This document shows, one piece after another, positions 1 through 8,893 of a stretch of DNA of 64,000 nt. The translations under genes were made by a program, and so were the position numbers. Source of the stretch: Yoonia rosea (GTDB taxonomy: Bacteria > Pseudomonadota > Alphaproteobacteria > Rhodobacterales > Rhodobacteraceae); NCBI RefSeq assembly GCF_900156505.1, contig NZ_FTPR01000001.1, forward strand, positions 1,240,001 to 1,304,000, given 5' to 3'. Position 1 is the first letter of the stretch. Each line of letters starts with the position of its first letter. The notes below the pieces were generated by a model. The model saw only the letters and a list, made by a program, of their open reading frames with translations, did no database searches and was not told the origin of the DNA.

Positions 1-84
1 GATATGACAGTCGCAGATATCTCGCTTGCGCAACTGATGGCGCATGACTGCCTGAGCAGCGGTTACGCTGATTGCGACTGGTAG
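1..84 (+). CDS. Possible 3' end of an unidentified gene
   Basis: An open frame runs from the left edge to a TAG stop at 82-84 and gives 27 residues ending in GYADCDW. It stops ten bases before the convergent gene at 94-417, a layout consistent with two genes meeting tail to tail. Too little is visible to name a family, and a chance open frame of this length is quite possible. Confidence 0.25.
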   Translation, partial: DMTVADISLAQLMAHDCLSSGYADCDW

Positions 85-93
85 GACTTCAAT

Positions 94-417
94 CTAACGG
101 TTGCGCGCCAGTTTCTGCCGACATGCGTCACTGCATGTTTTCGCGTCCGCACGCGCAGTGACCGGCAGTTGCGTCCCGCAGGCAACGCAGCGCCTGACAT
201 GCTTTTTGCGCGTGCTTTCCCACTCGACCCTGACCTTGGTCCGGCGCACGGCTTGCCGCTGACTATCGGTGAGCGGGGCACCCCCGTTTTCGCGCCGGAA
301 ATCCTCTTTCAGCTCACTGGCTGCCTCTTCTCCGCTCTTTTCTTTCACAGTCGTTTCCTTCAGCGCCGAAAGCACTTTGGTCAACTTGGTAAAGACAGGA
401 TCTGGTTTTACGGCCAT
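94..417 (-). CDS. Small zinc-ribbon-like hypothetical protein
   Basis: This 107-residue protein has a charged, lysine- and glutamate-rich N-terminal half, probably helical. Its C-terminal segment carries a CVACG pair near residue 78 and a CSDAC pair near residue 93, spaced like a four-cysteine zinc ribbon, and it ends in a basic tail. That arrangement resembles small nucleic-acid-binding proteins, but I do not recognise a named family. The ATG lies at 415-417. Unlike the antisense frame over the same DNA, this frame yields a coherent metal-binding pattern, which is why I prefer it. Its promoter side (418-530) contains four GCGTGAC-like repeats. Confidence 0.55.
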   Translation of the reverse strand: MAVKPDPVFTKLTKVLSALKETTVKEKSGEEAASELKEDFRRENGGAPLTDSQRQAVRRTKVRVEWESTRKKHVRRCVACGTQLPVTARADAKTCSDACRQKLARNR

Positions 418-452
418 GACAGTAGCCTAACGACGGATCGCAAAACGGACAA

Positions 453-527
453 GCGTGACGATGCGCGGGCGCAGTTGTGAGTCGTATGCGTGACAGTCAT
501 CGCCAACCCGTGACGGTTAAGCGTGAC
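453..527. repeat. Four (G/C)CGTGAC heptamers
   Basis: The heptamer GCGTGAC occurs at 453-459, 488-494 and 521-527, and CCGTGAC at 508-514, all on the plus strand. They fall in the gap between the start of the small zinc-ribbon gene (417) and the end of the ABC transporter operon (540). The spacing is irregular (35, 20 and 13 bases). They could be binding sites for a regulator of the leftward small gene, or simple sequence drift. Confidence 0.35.
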
Positions 528-539
528 AACCTGATCGTA

Positions 540-2054
540 TCAGGCGACTTTGTTCGTGGGTGTGATTCCGGAAATGGCTTGGATCAGGTTGTCTTCTGTC
601 ACTTCTTCACTGGTGAAGGTCCGCATGACCTTGCCGCTGTACATCGCGACAATCCGGTCGCTCACATGCAGCACCTCGGGCATTTCCGAGCTGATGACGA
701 TCACGGCATAGCCTTGTGCGGCCAGTTCGCGGATCAGATTATGGATTTCCGACTTTGAGCCCACGTCGATGCCGCGCGTCGGTTCATCGACGATCAGGAC
801 ATCGGGGTGCATCGACAACCATTTGCCGATCACAATCTTTTGCTGGTTGCCGCCTGACAGATTACCCACGGTCTGTTTCCAGCCGGGCGTGCGAATATCC
901 AGCTTATCGCGGTATTGATCGAAAATCGCGATTTCGGCACCTTCGGCGACAAAGGGGCCTGCTGTCAGATCACTGACCTGCGGCAATGTCATGTTGTCAC
1001 GACAATTCATGCCAAGGACTAGCCCCTGCCCTTTACGGTCTTCGGGCACCAGTGAAATACCCATCGCGATTGCATCGGCGGGCGAGTTGATCCTGATCTC
1101 GTTCCCATCAAGATGAATGGTGCCACCGCTGGGGTTGCGCAGACCAAAGAGCGTTTCGGCAATTTCAGTGCGTCCGGCGCCCACCAATCCGTAGAAGCCC
1201 AGAACCTCGCCACGGCGCACCTGAAAACTGACGTTTTCAAAGAGCTTTCCACAGGACAGATCACGCACTTCAAGTGCTACGTCGCCCAACTCATGGGTGA
1301 CGGCTGCACGGCTGAGGTCAAGCTTGCGCCCGATCATCATCTGCGTGACACCTTCTTCATTAGTCTCGGCAGTGACGACCGTACCCTGATATTGCCCATC
1401 GCGCAGCACCGAAATCCGGTCGGTGATCTTGAAAATCTCTTCCATGCGGTGCGAGATATAGATGATCCCCACGCCTTGCGATTTCAGATCGGCGATGACA
1501 TCGAACAACACGACCTTTTCGGCGTCGGTCAGGGACGCGGTCGGTTCGTCAAAGATCACTGCTTTGGCATCCACGGTCAGCGCACGGGCAATCTCGACCA
1601 TTTGCTGGTTGGCAATGGACAGGTCGCCAACACGCGTCTTGGCGTTAAAGCCGACTTTCAGCTTCTCAAGGATCGCATCGGTTTGCGCATAAAGCTTGGT
1701 CCAGTCCACACGGCCAAATGATTTCAGCGGCAATTCACCCAGATAGATATTTTCCGCCACACTCAGTTCTTCGGCAAGGCTGAGTTCCTGATGGATAAAG
1801 ACAATCCCTTTGGATTTCGCCTGCAAGGGTGATGTCATGACCGTTGGCACTTCGCTGACGATGATCTGGCCTTCATTGGGCTGGTGGATGCCGCCCAGCA
1901 CCTTCATCAGGGTCGATTTGCCGGCGCCATTTTCGCCCATCAGCGCGTGCACCTCGCCCGGCATGACCGCAAAGGACACACCATCAAGCGCGCGCACACC
2001 GGGAAAAGTTTTGACGATGCCCTCAAGCCGCAGTGCAGGGGTTTGGTCGGTCAT
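540..2054 (-). CDS. Sugar ABC transporter ATPase (RbsA/MglA/XylG type)
   Basis: The 504-residue protein is a tandem-duplicated ATPase of the CUT2 carbohydrate importer family. The first half has a perfect Walker A loop ([10 protein letters not shown] near residue 40). The second half has the degenerate loop GLVGAGRTE together with a strong signature LSGGNQQK and Walker [11 protein letters not shown], as usual in this family. It energises uptake through the two permeases encoded just upstream. Its ATG overlaps the stop of the preceding permease gene (2051-2054), so it is the last gene of the leftward operon. A short dyad CCTGAT/ATCAGG at 530-544 spans its stop codon and may be part of a weak terminator. 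Confidence 0.93.
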   Translation of the reverse strand: MTDQTPALRLEGIVKTFPGVRALDGVSFAVMPGEVHALMGENGAGKSTLMKVLGGIHQPNEGQIIVSEVPTVMTSPLQAKSKGIVFIHQELSLAEELSVAENIYLGELPLKSFGRVDWTKLYAQTDAILEKLKVGFNAKTRVGDLSIANQQMVEIARALTVDAKAVIFDEPTASLTDAEKVVLFDVIADLKSQGVGIIYISHRMEEIFKITDRISVLRDGQYQGTVVTAETNEEGVTQMMIGRKLDLSRAAVTHELGDVALEVRDLSCGKLFENVSFQVRRGEVLGFYGLVGAGRTEIAETLFGLRNPSGGTIHLDGNEIRINSPADAIAMGISLVPEDRKGQGLVLGMNCRDNMTLPQVSDLTAGPFVAEGAEIAIFDQYRDKLDIRTPGWKQTVGNLSGGNQQKIVIGKWLSMHPDVLIVDEPTRGIDVGSKSEIHNLIRELAAQGYAVIVISSEMPEVLHVSDRIVAMYSGKVMRTFTSEEVTEDNLIQAISGITPTNKVA

Positions 2055-3052
2055 GTCTTCAACTCCTCTTTGCCTTTGAGGTTCAACTGGCGGTCAAGAA
2101 ACAGCACCGCAATCAGGATCAGGCCGATCACAAGGTTCACAGTTTCGGTATCTGCGCCAATGTGGCCCAAGCCTTTGCGCAACAACTGGATCGCCAGAAC
2201 GCCGCCCAGCGTCCCGATGATGGACCCCGCCCCGCCGGTCAGTTTGGTGCCGCCAAGCACCACCGCCGTAATCACCCAAAGCTCGTAGAGCTGGCCGTCG
2301 TTGGGGTTGACCGAACCGGATTCCGAATAAAACACCACGGCCGAGAGTGCGGCCAGAAAGCCGATGATCATGAAGTTGATCATCATATGCGGCCCCACAC
2401 GGATGCCGGCGTTCACAGCCGCCTCGCGGTTATTGCCGATAGCATAGGCGTTGCGCCCGTGCACCGTGCGCGTCATCACATACCAGATCACGAGGGTGAC
2501 AGCCGCCAAAAACCATGTGGCCGTATGCAAGCCCAGGAATTGCGCCTCGGCAAAGTCCACCAGTGTCCAGTTCAGCTCGGACGTGGGGTTTTCGCCGTTG
2601 TACATAAACACCAGCCCGCGAAAGCCCAGCATCGACCCCAAGGTCACGATGAAGGCATCAACGCCCGTCTTCCACACGATCAGCCCGTTGATAGCGCCAA
2701 GCACCACGCCGGTCAGCAGAGCCAGCGCCCAGGACACAGGGATCACCCAATCGCCCAGACCGGCAAAAATCGCCCAGGACATGCTGTCGAGCAGGATCAC
2801 CGCCGCCAGCGCAAAGATCGCCCCGACGCTCAGGTCGATGTTGCCGTTGATCATGATGATCGTCATGCCCATCGCGATAATCCCAATCGGCGCCGACTGC
2901 TTGAGCAGCAGCAGCATATTATCAAGGTCCATGAACGCCTTGTCCGAAAGGGACAGGAACTCACCCGCGACACTGAAGAAGATCAACTCGAGCACCACAA
3001 AGGCCCAGATCGCGCCAGTCTTGATGAACGGTGTCATTTTTCCCGCCTGCAT
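2051..3052 (-). CDS. Sugar ABC transporter permease (RbsC type)
   Basis: This is a hydrophobic protein of about 333 residues with roughly ten membrane segments and the BPD_transp_2 pattern, including DLSVGAIFALAAV and a late GGTKLTGGAGS loop. The open frame extends further upstream, but that extension lies inside the neighbouring permease gene. The ATG at 3050-3052 follows a G-rich ribosome site right after that gene's stop (3064), so I chose it; an ATG at 3035-3037 is the alternative. It probably forms a heteromeric channel with the next permease, since most CUT2 systems use one permease gene or two related ones. Confidence 0.88.
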   Translation of the reverse strand: MQAGKMTPFIKTGAIWAFVVLELIFFSVAGEFLSLSDKAFMDLDNMLLLLKQSAPIGIIAMGMTIIMINGNIDLSVGAIFALAAVILLDSMSWAIFAGLGDWVIPVSWALALLTGVVLGAINGLIVWKTGVDAFIVTLGSMLGFRGLVFMYNGENPTSELNWTLVDFAEAQFLGLHTATWFLAAVTLVIWYVMTRTVHGRNAYAIGNNREAAVNAGIRVGPHMMINFMIIGFLAALSAVVFYSESGSVNPNDGQLYELWVITAVVLGGTKLTGGAGSIIGTLGGVLAIQLLRKGLGHIGADTETVNLVIGLILIAVLFLDRQLNLKGKEELKT

Positions 3053-3063
3053 ATCCCCGCCCC

Positions 3064-4038
3064 CTAAGCGATGTTCGACCAGAGCTTGCCGCGCTTGGCT
3101 GCAATATCGAGCCAGACAGCAAGGATGATGATGATCCAAGTCACAACAAACTGGACGTAGAATTGCAGACCGACCAAAAGCAGTCCGTTCTGGATAAATC
3201 CGAGGATCAGCACGCCGATGACGGTCTTGAAGATCGTCCCCGACCCGCCCAGCAGTGACGCACCACCAAGAATGACAGCCGCCAACACTTCAAGTTCAAG
3301 CCCTTGCCCCACGGTGTTCTGCGACCCCAAGGACCGGCTGGCCTGAATAAGGCCCGCGGTCGCAACACAGCCCGCCGACATCAGGTAGCAAAGAAATACG
3401 GTGCGCGCGCGCTTGATGCCCGAGAACGTGGCCGCCGTGCCGTTGCCGCCAACAGCGTAGACTTTGCGTCCGAAGGGGGTCTTGGCGAGAATAATCCCGA
3501 GCAGCGCGGCAAGGGCAAGGAACATCAGGATCGGCACGGGAATGCCCAGCGCCGTGCCTTGCCCGAAGACATCAAACCACGTGCCATCCTTATCGGCGAT
3601 ATCCATATTCTTGCCGCCCGAATAGGTCAGCGTCAGACCATGGATGGCCGATAACATGCCCAAGGTGACAATCAGCGAGTTCAGCTTGAGATACCCCACC
3701 AAGAAACCGATGAACGCACCCAGACACAAAGTCATGGCAAACATCGCAGGGATCGCCAGCGCCGGTCCGATCTTGTCGTGCAGATCCAGCACAACGATGG
3801 TCGAGAACGACATCATGGAGCCCACCGACAGGTCAAGGTTGCCGCTGATCACCACAAAGGTGACACCCAACGCCATCACACCCAAAATCGCAGAAGACCG
3901 GACGACACCCATCACATTATCAGGGCTCAGGAACCGTCCATTGGCCAAGGTAAAGCCGATGATAAAGAACGCAAATGCGATCAGAATACCCTGCCGCGCC
4001 AGTATCTTACCAATATCTTGTTTCGACAGTGTCGCCAT
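3064..4038 (-). CDS. Sugar ABC transporter permease (RbsC type)
   Basis: This 324-residue membrane protein is paralogous to its downstream neighbour. It shows the same landmarks: NLDLSVGSMMSF near residue 70, GRKVYAVGGNGTAA in the cytoplasmic loop, and LGGASLLGGSGT late in the chain. About ten hydrophobic segments are visible. It lies between the SDR gene and the second permease in a leftward operon with short gaps. The two permeases plus the double ATPase and the binding protein at 4964-5932 make a complete importer for a carbohydrate-like compound. Confidence 0.9.
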   Translation of the reverse strand: MATLSKQDIGKILARQGILIAFAFFIIGFTLANGRFLSPDNVMGVVRSSAILGVMALGVTFVVISGNLDLSVGSMMSFSTIVVLDLHDKIGPALAIPAMFAMTLCLGAFIGFLVGYLKLNSLIVTLGMLSAIHGLTLTYSGGKNMDIADKDGTWFDVFGQGTALGIPVPILMFLALAALLGIILAKTPFGRKVYAVGGNGTAATFSGIKRARTVFLCYLMSAGCVATAGLIQASRSLGSQNTVGQGLELEVLAAVILGGASLLGGSGTIFKTVIGVLILGFIQNGLLLVGLQFYVQFVVTWIIIILAVWLDIAAKRGKLWSNIA

Positions 4039-4086
4039 TTCTTCCTCCCTGAGACCACTTGCGTGGTTTGCTGACCCATCACGGGA

Positions 4087-4884
4087 TCAGACGAGTACCA
4101 TACCCCCATCGATCATCACGATCTGGCCGGTCATGTAGTCGCTATCCGGCGCTGCCAGATAGTTCGTTGTGCCGGTGATATCGGCAGGGGTGGCGACGCG
4201 ACCGCGCAAAATCTCGGACGAGAATTCTTCCATCGCCTGACCGGGCCGCTCGGCAGCGCCAATATCCATGAGGTCTTTGTCGACCTGCTCCCACATTTCA
4301 GTGGCGACCACGCCGGGTGCGAAACCATTGACGGTGATATTGTGTTTGGCAAGGTCGCGGGCGCCGGACTGCGTCAATGACACAACCGCAAATTTGCTTG
4401 CACAATAGGGTGCCACGTTATCAAACCCTTGCCTGCTGGCAATTGAGGCGGTGTTCACAATCTTGCCGCCGGTGCCTTGGGCGATCATCTGATGGGCGGC
4501 TTCCTGCATGCCGATCATGCAGCCCAACCCGTTGATCCCCATGATGAAGTTCCAGTTTTCTTCAGTTACATCCAGAAAGTTCATCGGCTTGTTAACGCCA
4601 GCGTTGTTGAACATCACGTCCAGCTTTCCAAAGGCGGCAACGGTCTTGGCAATCATCTCTCTGACGGCAGCGCGATCGGTTACATCGACCTTTGCGTGTG
4701 TCACCTTCGCACCCAGACCAATGGCTGTGGCGCGGTTCAATTCAGCTATTTCTGCTGCTTTCTCTGCGTTGATATCTGCAAAACATACATCGGCACCCTC
4801 TTGGACAAGCGCCTCACCTATTGCGCGACCAATACCCTGCGCGGCACCGGTGACGATACAGGAACGACCGGAAATACGGGCCAT
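4087..4884 (-). CDS. SDR family oxidoreductase
   Basis: This 265-residue classical short-chain dehydrogenase has the cofactor loop TGAAQGIG near residue 12, an acidic residue at the end of the second strand (CFADIN) that favours NAD over NADP, the NNAG motif, the catalytic serine in TASIAS, and the YCASK Tyr/Lys pair. Such enzymes in sugar-importer operons usually oxidise polyols or hydroxyketones. The start is the ATG at 4882-4884, preceded by a GGGGGGATAGG ribosome site; the frame extends upstream but without family sequence. It is clearly similar to the SDR at 8024-8833 on the other arm (shared NKP and DIG segments), which suggests an ancient duplication. Confidence 0.9.
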   Translation of the reverse strand: MARISGRSCIVTGAAQGIGRAIGEALVQEGADVCFADINAEKAAEIAELNRATAIGLGAKVTHAKVDVTDRAAVREMIAKTVAAFGKLDVMFNNAGVNKPMNFLDVTEENWNFIMGINGLGCMIGMQEAAHQMIAQGTGGKIVNTASIASRQGFDNVAPYCASKFAVVSLTQSGARDLAKHNITVNGFAPGVVATEMWEQVDKDLMDIGAAERPGQAMEEFSSEILRGRVATPADITGTTNYLAAPDSDYMTGQIVMIDGGMVLV

Positions 4885-4963
4885 CCTATCCCCCCTTTTG
4901 TTCTTTATCTTCACGTGAGCGAAGGCGGGAAGCCGAAGCCCCCCGCCCACGTTGGGAGGGTCT

Positions 4964-5932
4964 TTAGAAGACAGGCTTCGTGAATTCGCTCATATTGTCC
5001 TGTGTGATCTTCGGTGTGTCGAAGTAGTTCAGGAACGGCAGCTCTTCACCATTCAGAAGGTCGATCGCAGTCTTCAGCGCGGCTTCTGCATCGTCCACAG
5101 GGGATTGATAGATCGAACCCCAGTATTCGCCACGCTCCATTGCCTCGTAACCGACTGCAAAGTTTGTCGCACCGACGAAGGTGATACCCTCGGTCCGGCC
5201 AGCGGCATTCGCTGCATTCAATGCACCAACACCCATGTTGTCATCACCAGCGTAAACGCCGTCGATGTCATCATACTTCACAAGAAACGCTTCCATCACC
5301 TGTTGTGACTTCTCGCGGTTCCAGTCGCCTGGCTGTGTTTCAACCAATGTTACGTTCGGGCAAACCTCGGGCAGACGGTCTTCAAATCCTTTGGCGCGCT
5401 CGATCGCGGTGGTGTAACCGGGTTGACCGGAAATCTGCACAACCTGCGCTTCATTCTCGATGCCCAGCGCCTTGAAGCGGTCACACATAATCTCGGCCGA
5501 GCGTGAGCCTTGCGTGATGTTGTCCGGTCCAGAGAAGGACGCGACAAAATCAAAGCCTGCTTCGGCGATGTTGGAGTTGGTCACAACAACGGGAATGTCT
5601 GCCTGTGCGGCCTTGCGCACTGCGGGGATCACCGCTTCGCCGTTTGTCGGCCAAATGATGATGGCATCAACCTCTTGCTGAATGAGGTCCTCCATCTGCG
5701 CGATCTGGCGGGCAACGTCGCCGCCGGCATCAAGCACGACGACTTCTACATTATCGTTTGCCTCGGCGGCTGCGATGAACGCCTGTTCGTAAGTGGTCTG
5801 ATAGCTGTCAACGCCCACGTTGTTTTGCGTGATGCCAATGCGCATCGGGCTGTGGCCATCGGCAAAGGCCGCACCGGCTGTTGCAATTGCGGCTGTTGCA
5901 ACGGTTGCGGTCAAAGTTGTTCGGATCGTCAT
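4964..5932 (-). CDS. Sugar ABC transporter periplasmic binding protein
   Basis: This 322-residue protein begins with a signal peptide (short basic start, alanine/threonine-rich core, cleavage around AAFADG). It continues with a two-lobed Peripla_BP_4 fold of the ribose-binding type: RIGITQNN at the first strand, DAIIIWPTN, and DGVYAGDDNMGVGAL near the hinge. The start ATG at 5930-5932 has an excellent ribosome site (GGGAGGAAA). The longer open frame upstream runs into the promoter region and is rejected. It is the first gene of the leftward operon and faces the fusion regulator at 6153. The ligand cannot be read from the sequence. Confidence 0.92.
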   Translation of the reverse strand: MTIRTTLTATVATAAIATAGAAFADGHSPMRIGITQNNVGVDSYQTTYEQAFIAAAEANDNVEVVVLDAGGDVARQIAQMEDLIQQEVDAIIIWPTNGEAVIPAVRKAAQADIPVVVTNSNIAEAGFDFVASFSGPDNITQGSRSAEIMCDRFKALGIENEAQVVQISGQPGYTTAIERAKGFEDRLPEVCPNVTLVETQPGDWNREKSQQVMEAFLVKYDDIDGVYAGDDNMGVGALNAANAAGRTEGITFVGATNFAVGYEAMERGEYWGSIYQSPVDDAEAALKTAIDLLNGEELPFLNYFDTPKITQDNMSEFTKPVF

Positions 5933-6152
5933 GTTACGTTTCCTCCCTGAAATCGTCTGATGTTCTTTATCGCCCCACTCCTCCAGCGGGGAATCGCCCT
6001 GCATCATTCTGCAGGTGACAATGCCAGCATGCGCGCCGCTGCGACGGCCATCCGCATCATTAATATCCACTTTGAGAAACCATTTATCCATTTTGGATAT
6101 TTTTGTGATACGATCTGATCCTCCTTAGTTTGATAGTGGACGGACGCAGAAA
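5933..6152. promoter_or_regulatory. Divergent promoter region with candidate operator
   Basis: This 220-base gap separates the leftward importer operon from the rightward regulator. It contains an inverted repeat TATCC-attttGGATA at 6085-6099 and a further direct TATCCA at 6064-6069, placed 21 bases, or two helical turns, from the first arm. The surrounding DNA is locally AT-rich. This is the natural place for the product of the neighbouring regulator gene to bind, but no binding motif is known to me for this family. Confidence 0.5.
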
Positions 6153-7988
6153 ATGTCAGCCAACAAAACATCCAAAACGAATAAAACGCCTGAAAAGACA
6201 GGCGCCACACCACGTAGGGGTGCTTTTCTAACGCCCGGAAAGGGGCATGCAAGCGCAATGAACGCAATGACCGGAGATACCATGAGAAGGTTTGCTGCCC
6301 CAGAGGCAAAGACCGCCATGCTTCGTGCCATTGCCTTTGCCGAAGACTTGGGGGACGAGTTGGAAGACTTTGGCCATCTGTCTTCGCCCAATCCCAATAT
6401 ACGGATTATCGCTGCCCTGATGCGCGGCCATATCGAGGGAAAGGTCGTGACGGCCACGTCCCTGATCGGTGCAAGCCGCGCGCCCTATGCCACTGCAAGC
6501 CGCCGTTTGCAGGAAATGTTCGAGGCCGGGTTGATTGAAAAGCGTCCGCGGACACGCACAGGAAAAAGCTATTCCATGCACCCCAGCGAGACATTGCTGG
6601 ACCACTGGATGCAGATGTCGAGCCGCCTTGAGCGCCTTTCAGCAAAGCACTTCGGTAGCACTTCGGCGCTGGGGCGCACCGAGGATTACTATTTTGGCGG
6701 CACCTATATGAACGTCAAATCAATCCCGCCTCTGCAAGTCCTGCCCGAGCCGCTTAAACTTGCCGGGGGATTGCGGGTTCTGGTGCATGGTGATCCGACG
6801 TTTATGGTCATGGATAATCTCAAACGCCAGTTTGAACAGACGCTTGGCGCCCAAATCCATCAACGTGCCTTTTCGATTGATCGCCTGCGCTCGGAGGCCA
6901 AGATCAACGCCGAACGCAAGGCAAGCCGCTATGATATTATCGCGGTCGACCTGCCGTGGGTTGGTGAATTCGCCGACAGTGGAATCCTGATGCCTCTGGA
7001 AGAGGTGATGGAGATCGCGCAGCTTGACCCCGCAGATTTCCACACAGCTGGCTGGCAGGCCGCACATTGGAACGGCAAGCTTTACGGGGTTCCGGCACAG
7101 ACAACGCCTGAGCTGCTGTTCTATCGCAAGGATCTTTTTGCACAGAACGGATTGGTTCCCCCGCAGACAACGGACGAATTGCTGACCGCGGCCAAAGCCC
7201 TGCATGCACCGCAGCGGGGGCAGTACGGCATCGCATGGAACGCGGCGCGGGGCACGGCTTTGGGCCACACGGTTCTTATGACTTTGGCAGACTTTGGTCA
7301 GCCTATCCTTGATCTTCCCAGGATTGCGGGCGGTTTTGACACCGCGCATCTTGCGAAAGGCCAGTATCGCGTCACGATTGATACAGAAGCGGGACTGCGC
7401 GCTGCCGAGTTTCTTCTTGAACTTTTGCAATACTCGCCGCCCGAAATCCTGTCGATGTCCTGGTATGAACGGGTCCGCCCCTATGCAAGCGGCCGCATTG
7501 CAATGGCCTACGGCTATACCCTGCTTGCCCCCTATTTCGAGCTCGACGATTCATCGCCTGCGCAAAAGCAAACAGGTTATCTGCCGCATCCGGCGGGTCC
7601 GAATGCATCACCGGTCGCCCCTGTCGGCGGCTATATGATGGGTATTCCTGCAAATCTGCCCAAGGAACGCGTCGCGGATGCCGTGGCGGCCTTGCGGGTC
7701 TTTACATCGCCCGAAGCACAAAAACTCTACGTCCAGAACGGCAGCCGCACAAACCCACGGTACTCTGTTGCGGCTGATCCCGATGTGCGGCGCGTATCGC
7801 CCATTTTTGAAGCCGTCGACGCCATGTCATGGCGCGACGAGCTGCAATTCTGGCCGCGCCCGCCGATCCCCGAGATCAACGAAATCATCCAGATTTGCGG
7901 TGAGGAATTCCACGACATGCTGCGTGGAATTGTCAGCCCCAAAGAAGCACTGCGTCGCGCACAAGGGAGGGCCGACGCCATCATCTAA
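6153..7988 (+). CDS. Winged-helix / solute-binding-domain fusion regulator
   Basis: This 611-residue protein joins two families. Residues about 82-145 form a winged-helix DNA-binding domain of MarR-like type (TATSLIGASRAPYATASRRL followed by FEAGLIEKR). Residues about 205-600 look like a complete type-1 extracellular solute-binding protein, with LRVLVHGDP, YDIIAVDLPW, an AQTTPELLFYRKDLF segment and a GGYMMGIP segment. There is no signal peptide; the N-terminus is basic and polar. The inference is a cytoplasmic one-component regulator that senses the imported compound or a metabolite with its binding domain. It lies divergent from the importer operon and directly upstream of the catabolic genes, with a 35-base gap to the next. 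Confidence 0.85.
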   Translation: MSANKTSKTNKTPEKTGATPRRGAFLTPGKGHASAMNAMTGDTMRRFAAPEAKTAMLRAIAFAEDLGDELEDFGHLSSPNPNIRIIAALMRGHIEGKVVTATSLIGASRAPYATASRRLQEMFEAGLIEKRPRTRTGKSYSMHPSETLLDHWMQMSSRLERLSAKHFGSTSALGRTEDYYFGGTYMNVKSIPPLQVLPEPLKLAGGLRVLVHGDPTFMVMDNLKRQFEQTLGAQIHQRAFSIDRLRSEAKINAERKASRYDIIAVDLPWVGEFADSGILMPLEEVMEIAQLDPADFHTAGWQAAHWNGKLYGVPAQTTPELLFYRKDLFAQNGLVPPQTTDELLTAAKALHAPQRGQYGIAWNAARGTALGHTVLMTLADFGQPILDLPRIAGGFDTAHLAKGQYRVTIDTEAGLRAAEFLLELLQYSPPEILSMSWYERVRPYASGRIAMAYGYTLLAPYFELDDSSPAQKQTGYLPHPAGPNASPVAPVGGYMMGIPANLPKERVADAVAALRVFTSPEAQKLYVQNGSRTNPRYSVAADPDVRRVSPIFEAVDAMSWRDELQFWPRPPIPEINEIIQICGEEFHDMLRGIVSPKEALRRAQGRADAII

Positions 7989-8023
7989 CGCACGGGTTTA
8001 CGTGACAACAGGAGGAGAGACCA

Positions 8024-8833
8024 ATGGACCCCAATCGCCTGAAAGGGAAAAACATTCTGATCACCGGTGCCGCGCGCGGCATGGGAGAAGCCAACGCCAA
8101 GGCCTTTGCCGCCCAAGGCGCCAATGTCTGCATCGGCGATCTGGACGGGGATCAGGCACAAGCCGTGGCCGACGCGATCAATGCCGAAGGCAATGGCAAG
8201 GCAATTGCGGTCAAGATGGATGTGACCAAGCGCGAAGATAACGTCGCCGCCGTTGCCGCCACGGTTGAGGCATTCGGATCCATCAATGTAGGCGTCTTCA
8301 ACGCCGGTCTGAACAAACCCCGTTTCTTCATGGATATCGACGAAGACAACTGGGACATGATCATGAACGTCAACACCAAGGCCATGTGGCTGGGGATGCA
8401 GGAAACCGCCCGCCAGATGATCGCGCAGGGTCCGATGGAGGATCACCCCTATAAGCTGATCAACGTCGGCTCGATTGCGTCGCGCAAGCCGCTGGTTGAT
8501 GTGACCGTCTATTGCACCTCGAAATACGGCTGTCTGGCGCTGACGCACTGCGGTGCGATTGGTCTGGCTGAGCATAATATCACCGTCAACGGCTATGCGC
8601 CCGGTGTTGTTGTGACGCCGCTTTGGGAACAACTCGACAAGGATCTTGTCGATATCGGGTTCAAGGAAAAAGAAGGCCAGGCCTATGACGACATCGTGCG
8701 CGATGCGCTCCAGATCAAGCGCGTGTCCTACCCCAAGGACATTGTGGGCACTGCCTCTTTCCTCGCGTCCGATGACAGCGATTACATGACCGGCCAGATG
8801 ATCCACATCGATGGCGGCTGGTGCATCCAGTAA
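8024..8833 (+). CDS. SDR family oxidoreductase
   Basis: This 269-residue classical SDR has TGAARGMG at the cofactor loop, Asp at the end of strand two (CIGDLD), the FNAG motif, GSIASRKP around the catalytic serine and the YCTSK active-site pair. It ends with the usual SDYMTGQ...IDGG tail. A good ribosome site (AGGAGGAGA) precedes the ATG. It resembles acetoin/diol and polyol dehydrogenases and is paralogous to the SDR at 4087-4884. With two such enzymes in one locus, successive oxidation of two hydroxyls, or epimerisation through a ketone, is plausible. The substrate is not determinable here. Confidence 0.9.
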   Translation: MDPNRLKGKNILITGAARGMGEANAKAFAAQGANVCIGDLDGDQAQAVADAINAEGNGKAIAVKMDVTKREDNVAAVAATVEAFGSINVGVFNAGLNKPRFFMDIDEDNWDMIMNVNTKAMWLGMQETARQMIAQGPMEDHPYKLINVGSIASRKPLVDVTVYCTSKYGCLALTHCGAIGLAEHNITVNGYAPGVVVTPLWEQLDKDLVDIGFKEKEGQAYDDIVRDALQIKRVSYPKDIVGTASFLASDDSDYMTGQMIHIDGGWCIQ

Positions 8834-8893
8834 CGCACCACCCTTTCAAATTCCAAAATTCAGACGGGGCCATGCGCCCCGAAGGAGACCGCA

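Noticed and set aside
2033..3067. A 344-codon open frame on the plus strand
   Set aside because: Histidine-, arginine- and glutamine-rich translation is the typical reverse complement of a membrane protein, here the permease at 2051-3052.
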